A DNA stretch of 64,000 bases from DATFWC01 sp045801465 (lineage in GTDB: Bacteria; Pseudomonadota; Alphaproteobacteria; Rhizobiales; Xanthobacteraceae): positions 1 through 64,000 of the forward strand of contig JBJMSU010000172.1 in assembly GCA_045801465.1 (NCBI GenBank), read 5' to 3'. The notes beneath the pieces are model-generated. The model ran no database searches, was not told where the DNA came from, and saw only the letters and a list, made by a program, of their open reading frames with translations. This document shows positions 44,838 through 53,592 of the stretch, piece after piece (position 1 is the stretch's first letter; every line of letters begins with the position of its first letter). Position numbers and translations under genes: made by a program.

Positions 44838-45326
44838 ATGGCTTCCGACTATCTTCTGGAAATCGAAGGCATCAAAGGTGAATCCAAGGACAGCAAGCAT
44901 CCGAACACGATCGAGATCGAGAGCTTCTCCTGGGGCAACACCAACGACGGTTCGGCCGGGCACGGCACCGGCGCCGGCTCCGGCAAGGTTCACTTCCAGG
45001 ACTTCCACTTCACGTCCCAGGTGAGCAAGGCGAGCGCCGAGCTGATGCTCGCCTGCGCGACCGGCAAGCACATCAAGAAGGCGCAGCTGTTCGTCCGCAA
45101 GCAGGGCGAAAACCAGCAGGACTACTACATGGTGACGCTCGAGGACTTCATCGTCAGCTCGTATCAGTCCGGCGGCTCCAACGGCTCGCACCACCTGCCG
45201 ACCGACCAGTTCGCGCTCAACTTCGCCAAGGTCAAGTTCGAGTACAAGCCGCAGAAGGACGACGGCTCGCTCGAGGCGCCGGTCACGGCCGGCTGGGATC
45301 TGAAGCAGAACAAGAAGACTGGCTGA
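44838..45326 (+). CDS. hcp: T6SS tube protein Hcp (TssD)
   Basis: Forms the hexameric rings of the secreted inner tube and is exported in large amounts. The 162 residues begin MASDYLLEIEGIKGESKD and include IEIESFSWGNTN, the VHFQDFHFTSQVSKASAELM strand-helix, and FALNFAKVKFEYKPQ. A ribosome site (GAGGACAACC) precedes the ATG. A strong hairpin follows the gene at 45363-45388. Confidence 0.96.
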   Translation: MASDYLLEIEGIKGESKDSKHPNTIEIESFSWGNTNDGSAGHGTGAGSGKVHFQDFHFTSQVSKASAELMLACATGKHIKKAQLFVRKQGENQQDYYMVTLEDFIVSSYQSGGSNGSHHLPTDQFALNFAKVKFEYKPQKDDGSLEAPVTAGWDLKQNKKTG

Positions 45327-45362
45327 GCCCGCGCTCGGTTCTTGGTTCCTCATGAACGGACG

Positions 45363-45388
45363 GCGTCATCGGCACCAGCCGGTGACGC
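45363..45388 (+). terminator. Hairpin downstream of hcp
   Basis: GCGTCATCGGC, a 4-base loop ACCA and GCCGGTGACGC form an 11-bp stem with one G-U pair, followed by TTTCCCGTT. It lies 37 bases after the hcp stop and 49 bases before tssE. The weak T-tract suggests partial termination or an mRNA-stabilising stem that raises hcp message over tssE-clpV; this role is inference. Confidence 0.55.
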
Positions 45389-45436
45389 TTTCCCGTTGGG
45401 GTTAGCCTCGCCGCCAACAAGATCTCGGTCGCAACC

Positions 45437-45985
45437 ATGGCCGGCCCGAAGAAAACTGACCGACTGAGCCCGCCGCTCATGTACGCGTTTCGCGCCGCGC
45501 ACGAGGCGCGCGATGCCAAGACCAAGCTCGACCTGCGCGACGAGGCAGGCGAGCGCGTCATCGCCGGACGGCGGATAGCCGTGCGCACGGCGATCACCGA
45601 ACCAACGCTGCGGCGAGAGGTCGCGCGCGACCTCGATGCCTTGATGAATACGATCGCGCTGGAATCGAGCGAAGATCTCACGCGGTTCGAGCATGCGCGC
45701 CGATCGGTGATCAACTACGGCCTTCCCGACATCACCCATCGCTCGATCGACGAGATGTCCGTCGAGGACGTCAGCGACGAAATCAAGGCGGCCCTCATCA
45801 ATCACGAGCCGCGCCTGGTGCCCGCCAGCATCCGCGTTACCAAGGACGCGGAGATCAACGAGGCGGAGCTCAAGATGCGTTTCGTCGTCCGCGCGGACCT
45901 GATGTGCGAGCCGTTGAACGTGCCCGTGGAGTTCGTCGCCGATCTCGAGCTCGACAGCGGCAATATCTCGGTCGGCCGAATCTAG
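45437..45985 (+). CDS. tssE: T6SS baseplate subunit TssE
   Basis: The gp25-like baseplate wedge component. The 182 residues carry the family motif RREVARDLDALMNTIALESS, then SVINYGLPDITHRSI, and the EAELKMRFVVRADL-type strand near the C-terminus followed by a final ELDSGNISVGRI. It starts 110 bases after hcp and ends 4 bases before tssF. Confidence 0.93.
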   Translation: MAGPKKTDRLSPPLMYAFRAAHEARDAKTKLDLRDEAGERVIAGRRIAVRTAITEPTLRREVARDLDALMNTIALESSEDLTRFEHARRSVINYGLPDITHRSIDEMSVEDVSDEIKAALINHEPRLVPASIRVTKDAEINEAELKMRFVVRADLMCEPLNVPVEFVADLELDSGNISVGRI

Positions 45986-45989
45986 GCCC

Positions 45990-47954
45990 ATGCATCGGGA
46001 ATTTCTCGATCTCTACAATCGGGAACTGCAGTTGCTCTACGAGCAGGCGCGCGAGTTCGCCGGGGAATACCCGGGGATCGCCGAGCGGCTCGGCGGCTTG
46101 CTCACCGACCGCATGGATCCGATGGTGGCCGGCCTGCTCGAAGGCGCCGCCTTCCTGGCCGCCCGCGTACAGCTCAAGCTCAAGCACGAGTTCCCCGAAT
46201 TTACCGCCAACCTGTTGGAGCAACTGGTGCCCAATTATCTGGCGCCGACTCCGTCCGTCATGTTGACGAAGGTCAATCCGCTCTATGCCGATCCCGGCTT
46301 GCGGGAAGGGCACCTCATCCCTCGCGGCTCCTATCTTGACGCCACCTATCGCGAGCTCGATCGGCAGATCGCCTGTCGTTTCCGCCTGAGTTCCGACATC
46401 ACGCTGTGGCCGTTCGAGGTCACGGCGGCCGAATATTATTCGACGCCCGGTCCGCTGCAGGCATTGGGGCTGTCGGTCGGCTCGAACATCCTTGCTGGCT
46501 TGCGCCTGTCGCTGACCCATCGCATGGCGCTGCGGCGCGAAGACGAGATCACCGATGCCGATGCGCAAAAGAATCCGGCCGTGTGGTTTGCCGGATGTCG
46601 GACGCGCGAGCTGCCGGTCTATCTTCTCGGCTCAGAGCCCGACGCGGTCGCCGTGTATGAGCAGCTCTTCGCGCACCGCGTCGGCATCTATTTCCGTTTC
46701 CTCGACCAGTTCGGCGATCCGGTCGTCGTCACTTCGCCGCAGGTGCAGATGGCGCAACTCGGGTTCGGCGACGATGACTTCCTGCTCGGCGGCGACCAGC
46801 GGGTGTTCCGCGGATTCGACCTGTTGCGCGAATACTTCATGTTCCCGCGCAAGTTCCTCGGATTCTCCCTCACCGGGCTCGAGGCGGTGATGCGTAAGCT
46901 CACCGCCAAATCGGTCGACATCCTGTTCTCCTTCGACGAAGTCAATCATCGCCTGCCGGCGGCGGTGCGGGCGGATTTGTTCTCGCTCTACACGGCGCCG
47001 GCCGTGAACCTGTTCGAGAAGACCACCGATCGCGTCGTGGTGCGCGCCAACCAGCACGAATACCACATCGTTCCCGACCGCAGCCGCTATCTCGATTTCG
47101 AGCCGCACCGCATCGTCGACCTCTTTGCGCACTATCCCGGCGGGCAGGAGAAGGTGCCGGTGCCTCCTCTCTACGCTGCTTCGCTCGACGTCGCGGTGAC
47201 CGATCCCAAGCTGTCCTACACGGTCCGCCGTCTGCCGCGCCGACGCACTGTGGAAGAGAAGAAATACGGCAAGTCTTCCGACTATACCGGCACCGACATG
47301 TTCATATCGCTGCTCGAGCCGGCGGGCGTTAACGACGACACCTCGGTGGCGGAACTGAGCGTGCGCGCCTTGTGCTCGAACCGGCACCTGACCGAGCATC
47401 TTCCGGTCGGGGAAGGGGGAGCGGACTTCCGGCTCCTCGAAGACGTGACGCTCGACGTGGTGTGCGTGGCCGGCCCGACGTTGCCGCGCGAGCCGGTGGT
47501 CACGCAGCATTGGAGCCGCAGCGAGACCGCTTACACCGGGACGGTCGCCTGGCGGCTCATCAATATGCTGAGCTTGAACCAGCTCGGCCTGGTCGAGCGG
47601 GGCGCCGGCAAGGACGGACAGTCGTTGCGGGAAATGCTCGGCATGTTCGGCGACCTTGCCGACAGCGCAACCGAGCGCAAGATCCGCGGCGTGCGCAGCG
47701 TCGACAGCGCACCGGTGGTGCGCCGGGTGCACCGCGCCAGCGGCAGCGCGACGGCGCGCGGCATCCAAATCACCGTCACGCTCGACGAAAAGGCCTTCGA
47801 AGGCAGCGGCGCGTTCCTGCTGGGCGCCGTTCTCGATCGCTTCTTCGTGCAATATGCTGGGCTCAACCACTTCACGCAGACGGTCATACGCACCGTCGAG
47901 CGCGGCGAGATCATGCGCTGGCCGACGCGCATCGGATTGCGGCATCCGCTATGA
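45990..47954 (+). CDS. tssF: T6SS baseplate subunit TssF
   Basis: Baseplate wedge protein forming a complex with TssG and TssE. The 654 residues start with FLDLYNRELQLLYEQAREFA and have the conserved MDPMVAGLLEGAAFLAARVQ, then PPLYAASLDV and, at the end, the AGLNHFTQTVIRTVERGE segment. It overlaps tssG by ATGA at 47951-47954. Confidence 0.95.
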   Translation: MHREFLDLYNRELQLLYEQAREFAGEYPGIAERLGGLLTDRMDPMVAGLLEGAAFLAARVQLKLKHEFPEFTANLLEQLVPNYLAPTPSVMLTKVNPLYADPGLREGHLIPRGSYLDATYRELDRQIACRFRLSSDITLWPFEVTAAEYYSTPGPLQALGLSVGSNILAGLRLSLTHRMALRREDEITDADAQKNPAVWFAGCRTRELPVYLLGSEPDAVAVYEQLFAHRVGIYFRFLDQFGDPVVVTSPQVQMAQLGFGDDDFLLGGDQRVFRGFDLLREYFMFPRKFLGFSLTGLEAVMRKLTAKSVDILFSFDEVNHRLPAAVRADLFSLYTAPAVNLFEKTTDRVVVRANQHEYHIVPDRSRYLDFEPHRIVDLFAHYPGGQEKVPVPPLYAASLDVAVTDPKLSYTVRRLPRRRTVEEKKYGKSSDYTGTDMFISLLEPAGVNDDTSVAELSVRALCSNRHLTEHLPVGEGGADFRLLEDVTLDVVCVAGPTLPREPVVTQHWSRSETAYTGTVAWRLINMLSLNQLGLVERGAGKDGQSLREMLGMFGDLADSATERKIRGVRSVDSAPVVRRVHRASGSATARGIQITVTLDEKAFEGSGAFLLGAVLDRFFVQYAGLNHFTQTVIRTVERGEIMRWPTRIGLRHPL

Positions 47955-49093
47955 ATGTGCTCGACGATGGTCAGAACGCGACCGCCTCTGCGGCGGCGCC
48001 GCCCGTCGCGGTCGCCGATGCCGTCCTGCAGGCGCCTCTGCGGGCTGCCACGAGCCCGGCCACCTTCCTCGATGATGCCATCAAGGAGCCCTGGCGCTTC
48101 GACTTTTTCATGATGATGCGCCGGCTCGAGCGCACCTTCCGGGATCGCCCGCGCATCGGTGACAGCGCGTCGCTGCGCGAGGAGCTCGTCCTGCTCGGCC
48201 AGGACCCTTTCATGGACTTTCCGGCGTCGAACCTGTCGCGCGTGGCGCAGACAAAGGGCGGACACATCCGGGTCCACGCCAAGTTCCTCGGCCTGTTGGG
48301 ACCGCAGGGGGCGCTGCCGCTTTCGACCACCGAAGAGGCGTACGGATGGTCGACCATGCGGGACGAGTCGTTTCCGCGCTTCCTCGACATCTTCAATCAT
48401 CGTTTCCTGCAGCTGTTCTATCGCGCCTGGGGGGATGCCCGGCCCATCGTCCAGCACGACCGGCCGGATGCGGACCGTTTCCTCGTCTATGTCGGCGCCA
48501 TGATCGGGGTCGGATCGCCGCCCTACCGCAATCTCGATACGGTGCCGGATCTGGCGAAACTGGCTTTCGCCGGGCTCATGGCTCCGCAGGCCAAGTCGGC
48601 CTCGCGCCTGCGCGCCCTCATCGGCGGCCTGTTCGGCGTCCGCGTCGAGATCGAGCAATTCGTCGGCACGCGTCTGACGATCGAGAAGAGCGACCGCAGC
48701 CTGCTCGGCGCCAACAACAGCGGGGTCGGCCGGGACATCGTGGTGGGAGCGGCCGTCTACAGCGTGCAGGACAAGATTCGCATCCGCATCTATACCTCGG
48801 GCCTGCAGGAGTACATGCGCTTCCTGCCGACCGGCGACCGCTGCGAGCCGCTCGTCGACGCGGTCTTCTTCTATATCGGCGACCAGCTCGACTGGGAGGT
48901 CGAGTTGGCGTTGCCGTCGCGCGAGGTCGAGCCCGTCAAGGTGGGCAGCTTCGGCCAGCTCGGATGGACGAGCTGGATGACGCCTGAATGGGTGGGCCTG
49001 GACCGCCCTTACCGCTGGGATGCCCGCTTTCATCCTGCGGATATCTTGAGGCAAAAGCGCAAACGCCGGCACGACGGCGTGGGGAGGGCTTAA
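47951..49093 (+). CDS. tssG: T6SS baseplate subunit TssG
   Basis: Partner of TssF in the baseplate wedge. The 380 residues include WRFDFFMMMRRLERTFRDRP, the FLGLLGPQGALPLSTTEEAY motif and FLDIFNHRFLQLFYRAWGDA, followed by the C-terminal LGWTSWMTPE. ATG 47951 is coupled to tssF. The much longer open frame in this phase is a shadow of tssF. clpV starts on the base after its stop codon. Confidence 0.95.
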   Translation: MNVLDDGQNATASAAAPPVAVADAVLQAPLRAATSPATFLDDAIKEPWRFDFFMMMRRLERTFRDRPRIGDSASLREELVLLGQDPFMDFPASNLSRVAQTKGGHIRVHAKFLGLLGPQGALPLSTTEEAYGWSTMRDESFPRFLDIFNHRFLQLFYRAWGDARPIVQHDRPDADRFLVYVGAMIGVGSPPYRNLDTVPDLAKLAFAGLMAPQAKSASRLRALIGGLFGVRVEIEQFVGTRLTIEKSDRSLLGANNSGVGRDIVVGAAVYSVQDKIRIRIYTSGLQEYMRFLPTGDRCEPLVDAVFFYIGDQLDWEVELALPSREVEPVKVGSFGQLGWTSWMTPEWVGLDRPYRWDARFHPADILRQKRKRRHDGVGRA

Positions 49094-51811
49094 ATGGCCG
49101 ACATCAGCCTGGAAGCGGTGACCGGCAAATTGAACCGGGTCGGATACGATGCTTTCATCAAGGCGCTGCGCCACGCCAAGAGCGCCGGCAACCGCAACGT
49201 CGAGCTGGCGCACTGGCTGTTTCACATCCTGCAGCAGGAGCGCACCGATATCGGGCTGACGGCCGATCATTTCGGTCTCGACCGCGCCCGCATGCTCAGC
49301 GACATCGTCGCCGTGATCAACGGGTTCCGCCGCAACGAGACCGAGATGCCCGGCATCTCCAACATGGTCGTCGATGCGCTGGACCGCGGCTGGCATTACG
49401 CGACGCTGTTCTTCGGCGAGACCCAGATTCGTACCGGTCACATCCTGGTGGCCGCTCTGAAATCGCTCGAGCTGCGCCGCGCGCTCGTCAACGCATCGCA
49501 GGAGTTCGGCAAGATCAACGTCGACGCGGTCGCAACCGATCACCGCGGCATGTGGGCGGGATCGGAGGAAGAGACGCTGCGCCCGATGGACGGGTCCGGC
49601 TTGCGCGCCGCCGGCACGCCCGGCGCCGAGCAGGCCGCTGGTCCCAAAGGCACCACGCCGCTCGACCGCTACTCGCAGGATCTCACGCTCAAGGCCAAGA
49701 GCGGCGAAATGGATCCGATCCTCGGCCGCGAGGAGGAGATTCGCCAGATCGTCGACGTGCTGATGCGGCGGCGCCAGAACAACCCCATCCTGGTCGGCGA
49801 GGCCGGCGTCGGCAAGACCGCGGTGGTGGAGGGATTCGCCCAGCGCATTGCCGCCGAGGACGTGCCGCCGCCGTTGCGCGGGGTGCGGCTGTGCGCGCTC
49901 GACATCGGGCTGATGCAGGCGGGCGCCTCCATGAAGGGCGAGTTCGAGCAACGCCTGCGCAGCGTCATCGACGAGGTGCAGAATTCGCCGCAGCCGATCA
50001 TTCTGTTCATCGACGAAGCGCATACCTTGATCGGCGCCGGCGGCTCCGCCGGCACCGGCGATGCCGCCAATCTGCTCAAGCCCGCGCTGGCGCGTGGCAC
50101 CTTGCGCACCGTCGCGGCCACGACCTGGGGAGAATATCTGAAATATTTCGAGAAGGACCCGGCGCTGACGCGGCGGTTTCAGCCGATCCAGGTCGGCGAG
50201 CCCGACGTGGAGCGGTGCTGCCGCATGGTGCGCGGCATTCTTGGGCCGATGGAGAAGCATCACAAGGTGCGCATCTCCGACGCGGCGATCGTCGCCGCCG
50301 TGCAGCTGTCGCACCGCTATATTCCGGCCCGGCAGTTGCCCGACAAAGCCGTGAGCCTGCTCGATACAGCGGCCGCGCGCGTCTCCATCAGCCAGAGCGC
50401 GACGCCGGCGATGATCGAGGATGCGCGGGCCGCCATCGCCGCGCGCGAGGCGGAGAAGGCGGGATTGATCGCCGACAGCGATCTCGGACACGAGGACGAC
50501 GACCGCCTGGCCACCATCGACGTCGACATCGCCGCGCTCAAGGACAAGCTCGCCAACCTCGAGACCGAGTGGGAGACCGAGCAGAAGCTCGTCACCGAGA
50601 TCCGATCCTTACGCGAGATCCTCAACCCCGACGAGGCGAAGGACAAGTCCAAGGCGCCATCCGTGGTTCCCGAGAGCGGCGAAGCTGCCGCCGAATTCCC
50701 GCCCGCCGCCAATCAGCCGACGCCGGAGGAGGCGCGCGCACAGGTGCGCGAGAAGTTCGATGCGCTCGAGGAACGCGATCCGGAAAAGCGCATGATCTAT
50801 GCCCATGTCGACGAACAGGCGGTGGCGTCCGTCGTCTCCGACTGGACCGGCATTCCGGTCGGCCGCATGGTCAAGGACGAGGTCCAGACGATTCTTTCCC
50901 TGCCGGAAATCCTCAGCAAGCGGGTGATCGGGCAGGACCATGGTCTGCGCATCATCGCCAACCGCATCGAGACCAGCCGCGCCAAGCTCGACAACCCCGG
51001 CAAGCCGATCGGCGTGTTCATGCTGTGCGGTCCCTCGGGGGTGGGAAAGACCGAGACCGCGCTGGCGCTCGCCGAGTCGCTCTATGGCGGCGAGCAGAAC
51101 GTGATCACCATCAACATGTCGGAGTTCCAGGAGTCGCACACCGTTTCCACCCTGAAGGGTGCCCCGCCCGGCTACGTGGGCTACGGCGAAGGCGGCCGAT
51201 TGACCGAGGCGGTGCGGCGCAAGCCCTATAGCGTGGTCCTGCTCGACGAGGTCGAGAAGGCGCATCCCGACGTGCACGAAATCTTCTTCCAGGTGTTCGA
51301 CAAGGGCCAGATGGAGGACGGCACCGGCCGGCGGATCGATTTCAAGAACACGCTCATTCTCCTGACCTCGAACGTCGGCACCGACGTGATCGTGAAGCTC
51401 GCCAAGGACCCCGAACACGCCGACAACGCCGAGGCGCTGGCGGCGGCGCTGCGGCCCGAGCTCCTGCGCGTGTTCCCGGCGGCCCTGCTCGGCCGCATGG
51501 TCACGATCCCGTACTTTCCGCTCTCCGAGGAAGTGCTGGGCGGCATCGTGCGGCTGCAGCTCGACCGCATCGCCAAGCGCATCCGCGAGAACCACGATGC
51601 GGCGTTCGTCTACGACGAGGCGGTGGTCAGCCACATCGTCTCGATGTGCAACGACCCCGACACCGGCGGCCGCATGATCGACAACATCATCACCAACACG
51701 CTCTTGCCGGCGCTCTCGCGCGAATTCCTCAAGCGCTCGATGGCCAAGGAGGAGCTCAAGGAGGCGCGGGTCTCGATCGCCGACCAGCAGTTCAGCTACG
51801 CCTGGGCGTGA
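49094..51811 (+). CDS. clpV: T6SS sheath-disassembly ATPase ClpV (TssH)
   Basis: AAA+ unfoldase that recycles contracted TssBC sheath. The 905 residues have the N-terminal Clp repeat domain (about 1-160), Walker A GEAGVGKT (235-242), Walker B LFIDEAHTLIG, a middle coiled-coil domain, and the second AAA+ module with GPSGVGKT (about 646-653) and VVLLDEVEKAHPDVHE. Context and the ClpV-like N-terminus separate it from ClpB. It ends the rightward arm. Confidence 0.95.
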   Translation: MADISLEAVTGKLNRVGYDAFIKALRHAKSAGNRNVELAHWLFHILQQERTDIGLTADHFGLDRARMLSDIVAVINGFRRNETEMPGISNMVVDALDRGWHYATLFFGETQIRTGHILVAALKSLELRRALVNASQEFGKINVDAVATDHRGMWAGSEEETLRPMDGSGLRAAGTPGAEQAAGPKGTTPLDRYSQDLTLKAKSGEMDPILGREEEIRQIVDVLMRRRQNNPILVGEAGVGKTAVVEGFAQRIAAEDVPPPLRGVRLCALDIGLMQAGASMKGEFEQRLRSVIDEVQNSPQPIILFIDEAHTLIGAGGSAGTGDAANLLKPALARGTLRTVAATTWGEYLKYFEKDPALTRRFQPIQVGEPDVERCCRMVRGILGPMEKHHKVRISDAAIVAAVQLSHRYIPARQLPDKAVSLLDTAAARVSISQSATPAMIEDARAAIAAREAEKAGLIADSDLGHEDDDRLATIDVDIAALKDKLANLETEWETEQKLVTEIRSLREILNPDEAKDKSKAPSVVPESGEAAAEFPPAANQPTPEEARAQVREKFDALEERDPEKRMIYAHVDEQAVASVVSDWTGIPVGRMVKDEVQTILSLPEILSKRVIGQDHGLRIIANRIETSRAKLDNPGKPIGVFMLCGPSGVGKTETALALAESLYGGEQNVITINMSEFQESHTVSTLKGAPPGYVGYGEGGRLTEAVRRKPYSVVLLDEVEKAHPDVHEIFFQVFDKGQMEDGTGRRIDFKNTLILLTSNVGTDVIVKLAKDPEHADNAEALAAALRPELLRVFPAALLGRMVTIPYFPLSEEVLGGIVRLQLDRIAKRIRENHDAAFVYDEAVVSHIVSMCNDPDTGGRMIDNIITNTLLPALSREFLKRSMAKEELKEARVSIADQQFSYAWA

Positions 51812-51843
51812 GCCGGCGCCGCCCCATTGGGCAGTGCCGCAGC

Positions 51844-52167
51844 TCAGCCGGCGCCAATGAACTTAAGGTCGCCGGTCACCGCAGACTCGATGGCGGCGAG
51901 GAGGTTGGGCACAAGCGGTCTCAGATCAGCGATCCGGTTCGTCTTAGCCCGAAGCACGACCACGGCGATCGGCAAAGTGTCCAGATTCTGTTGGAAGGAC
52001 AGATTTCGATCTACGGTGATGAAAATATCGAAGTGCTGTGCGGCGAGCGTCAGCAATGCTCCGTTTTCGATCGCCGTCCAACCCATCTGACGAGCAGTTT
52101 TGACGTCGTGACCGGCGATGTCGCGCGCGAGGCGCCAGTCGATGCACTCATCGAGGAGAACCTTCAC
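51844..52167 (-). CDS. DUF5615 PIN-like toxin
   Basis: A 107-residue protein with the DUF5615 pattern: MKVLLDECIDWRLARDI at the start, DVKTARQMGWTAIENGALLTL and FDIFITVDRNLSFQQNL. The family adopts a PIN-like nuclease fold and is regularly encoded with DUF433 antitoxins. Acidic residues at 6, 7 and in TVDRN are candidate metal ligands. Its ATG overlaps the DUF433 stop as ATGA, so the pair is one operon, convergent to clpV and only 32 bases from it. Confidence 0.85.
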   Translation of the reverse strand: MKVLLDECIDWRLARDIAGHDVKTARQMGWTAIENGALLTLAAQHFDIFITVDRNLSFQQNLDTLPIAVVVLRAKTNRIADLRPLVPNLLAAIESAVTGDLKFIGAG

Positions 52168-52376
52168 GACGCCGCTTCGATGACACGGTCCTTCGCTTCC
52201 TCCAGGAAAGCGATGACATGCTCTCGCGTCACCGACGGAAATCCTTCGAGAAAATCATCGATTGACTCGCCTGCCTCAAGATAGTCGAGCAGGGTCTGCA
52301 CAGGGACTCTCGTCCCATGGAAGACAGCAGTGCCACCCATCACGTCGGGACTGCGCGAGACGATTGGCTGCTTCAT
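52164..52376 (-). CDS. DUF433 antitoxin
   Basis: A 70-residue protein with the DUF433 signature: IVSRSPDVMGGTAVFHGTRV, then VQTLLDYLEAGESIDDFLEG and FPSVTREHVIAFLEEA. These proteins have a winged-helix DNA-binding fold and neutralise the partner PIN-like toxin, normally autoregulating the operon. It is upstream of, and coupled to, the toxin gene. Confidence 0.87.
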   Translation of the reverse strand: MKQPIVSRSPDVMGGTAVFHGTRVPVQTLLDYLEAGESIDDFLEGFPSVTREHVIAFLEEAKDRVIEAAS

Positions 52377-52588
52377 GGTGATAGACTAGGCCCTGACCGG
52401 GTCGGCGCGCAACGGTCGGAAAAGGTCCACGGCAGACGCTCAAGAGTTGACCAAGAGCGCTGATCACTGCGGCTGATCGCCCGCACAGCCGGTCACCCTC
52501 TGCCCCGGTCGCTCGGCGCGCCGACGACCCTCGGCTTGTCCTTGGCGCAGGGGAACAGCCGGCGCGTCGAATCCTCTGTGACGAGGTA

Positions 52589-52744
52589 CTAGAGCAGCCT
52601 GAAATGCAGGAGCGCCGTACGGGCGAAGTGCTCGGCGGCGGCGGTCTTCGCGCCGGCCAAAAACACGTGATCGATGGCGACCAGCATCATCAGCCCAAGC
52701 ACCAGATAGCGGATGAAGGTCACCAGCAGCTCAAGGACGCCCAT
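52589..52744 (-). CDS. Possible small membrane protein
   Basis: A 51-codon frame beginning MGVLELLVTFIRYLVLGLMM, with one or two hydrophobic helices, then a charged tail KTAAAEHFARTALLHFRLL. The frame extends 20 codons upstream. No family is recognised and the ribosome site is weak; it is kept as a candidate because the hydrophobic N-terminus is not a shadow of another gene. The 212 bases to its left hold nothing I can support. Confidence 0.3.
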   Translation of the reverse strand: MGVLELLVTFIRYLVLGLMMLVAIDHVFLAGAKTAAAEHFARTALLHFRLL

Positions 52745-52938
52745 CGCCGTCTCACGATAGAAAGACCCTGGTAGTTTGGTACGCGGGTGCCCGCGCCGGT
52801 TCAACTGTCTCGCGCAATATCGTTAACGCATGGTGAAGGCGGGTGTCGAGAACGGTTGCCCTCCGCGCAGAAGCGCCGGCCGATGCTCGGTTCATCAGGA
52901 GACGGCGTTCCGGGATGGAATGCGACGACGTCGAAGAT

Positions 52939-53013
52939 TGGAGCGGGCGATGGGAATCGAACCCACGACATACAGCTTGGGAAGCTGTCGTTCTACCACT
53001 GAACTACGCCCGC
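52939..53013 (-). tRNA. tRNA-Gly (anticodon CCC)
   Basis: Read on the minus strand, the sequence begins GCGGGCGTAGTTCAGTGGTA, has an anticodon stem ACAGC/GCTGT with loop TTCCCAA giving anticodon CCC, a T arm with GTGGGTTCGATTCCCAT, and an acceptor stem closing with CGCCCGC. Discriminator T is followed by an encoded CCA (52939-52941). The tRNA decodes GGG. It is solitary, about 1.1 kb beyond the end of the T6SS locus. Confidence 0.95.
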
Positions 53014-53305
53014 AGCTCGCGCCAGGATAGCGAACCCGGCGGCGCGGCGGCAAGCCGCAACCAATGCGCAGGCGCCAGCATCCGTGCGAAACGGGTCGTC
53101 GCGGCGCGCGCCGCTCGCCCACACCGAGCTGCGGCGCAGCGCGCCGCATCACGCGAAGGGCCACCGTTGCGCCCAGGACACAATTGATTTGGAAAAGCGC
53201 GGCGTCCGCCGGAAGGACGTTGCGGCCGAAGGTTTCAGGGGGAACGAATCCCCCACCGGAGCGTTGACGCACGCTGCGGGGGCGGCATGTTGCGCGAGGG
53301 ATGGC

Positions 53306-53578
53306 GTGAGTAGCCCAGTCGAGTTACGCAGTTATGCGGTGGACTGCGCGAGATTGGCGCGGTCTGCATCGGACCCCCATGACAAGGCCCGGCTTTTAAA
53401 CATGGCGCGCGCATGGACGGAGCTTGCCGACTGCGTCGAGAAGATCGGCCTGGCCGGCACCACTGCCGCCAACAGCGCGCCGCAACCCGATGTCCCGCTC
53501 CCTGGCGCGCCCGCGCCCGAGCTGCCGATTGTGGAGAACGGCGAATCCGCGCCGCTAAGCCCGCCGGCCAGCGCTTAA
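53306..53578 (+). CDS. Small hypothetical protein of rhizobial type
   Basis: A 90-residue protein starting at GTG 53306, which follows a GAGGG ribosome site. The helical core SYAVDCARLARSASDPHDKA and LLNMARAWTELADCVEK resembles many short proteins of Bradyrhizobiaceae of the form YRxxAxxCLxLAxxASxPExKARLLxMAxAWxxLAD; their function is unknown. The tail is Pro-rich. The open frame starts far upstream, but that part overlaps sequence with no coding character. The 292 bases between the tRNA and this gene hold nothing else I can identify. Confidence 0.6.
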   Translation: MSSPVELRSYAVDCARLARSASDPHDKARLLNMARAWTELADCVEKIGLAGTTAANSAPQPDVPLPGAPAPELPIVENGESAPLSPPASA

Positions 53579-53592
53579 ACGTACAAGCGGCC

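Noticed and set aside
47531..50491. Leftward open frame of 986 codons opposite tssF-tssG-clpV
   Set aside because: It is an antisense shadow created by high third-position GC; it is rich in Arg/His/Gln without any family motif, and the opposite strand is densely coding.
49094..51811. Annotation of the AAA+ gene as the chaperone ClpB
   Set aside because: It follows tssG directly, and its N-terminal region and context fit ClpV; ClpB would not be expected as the last gene of a T6SS operon.
52895..53272. Leftward 125-codon frame spanning the tRNA
   Set aside because: It reads through tRNA-Gly and shows no coding character outside it.
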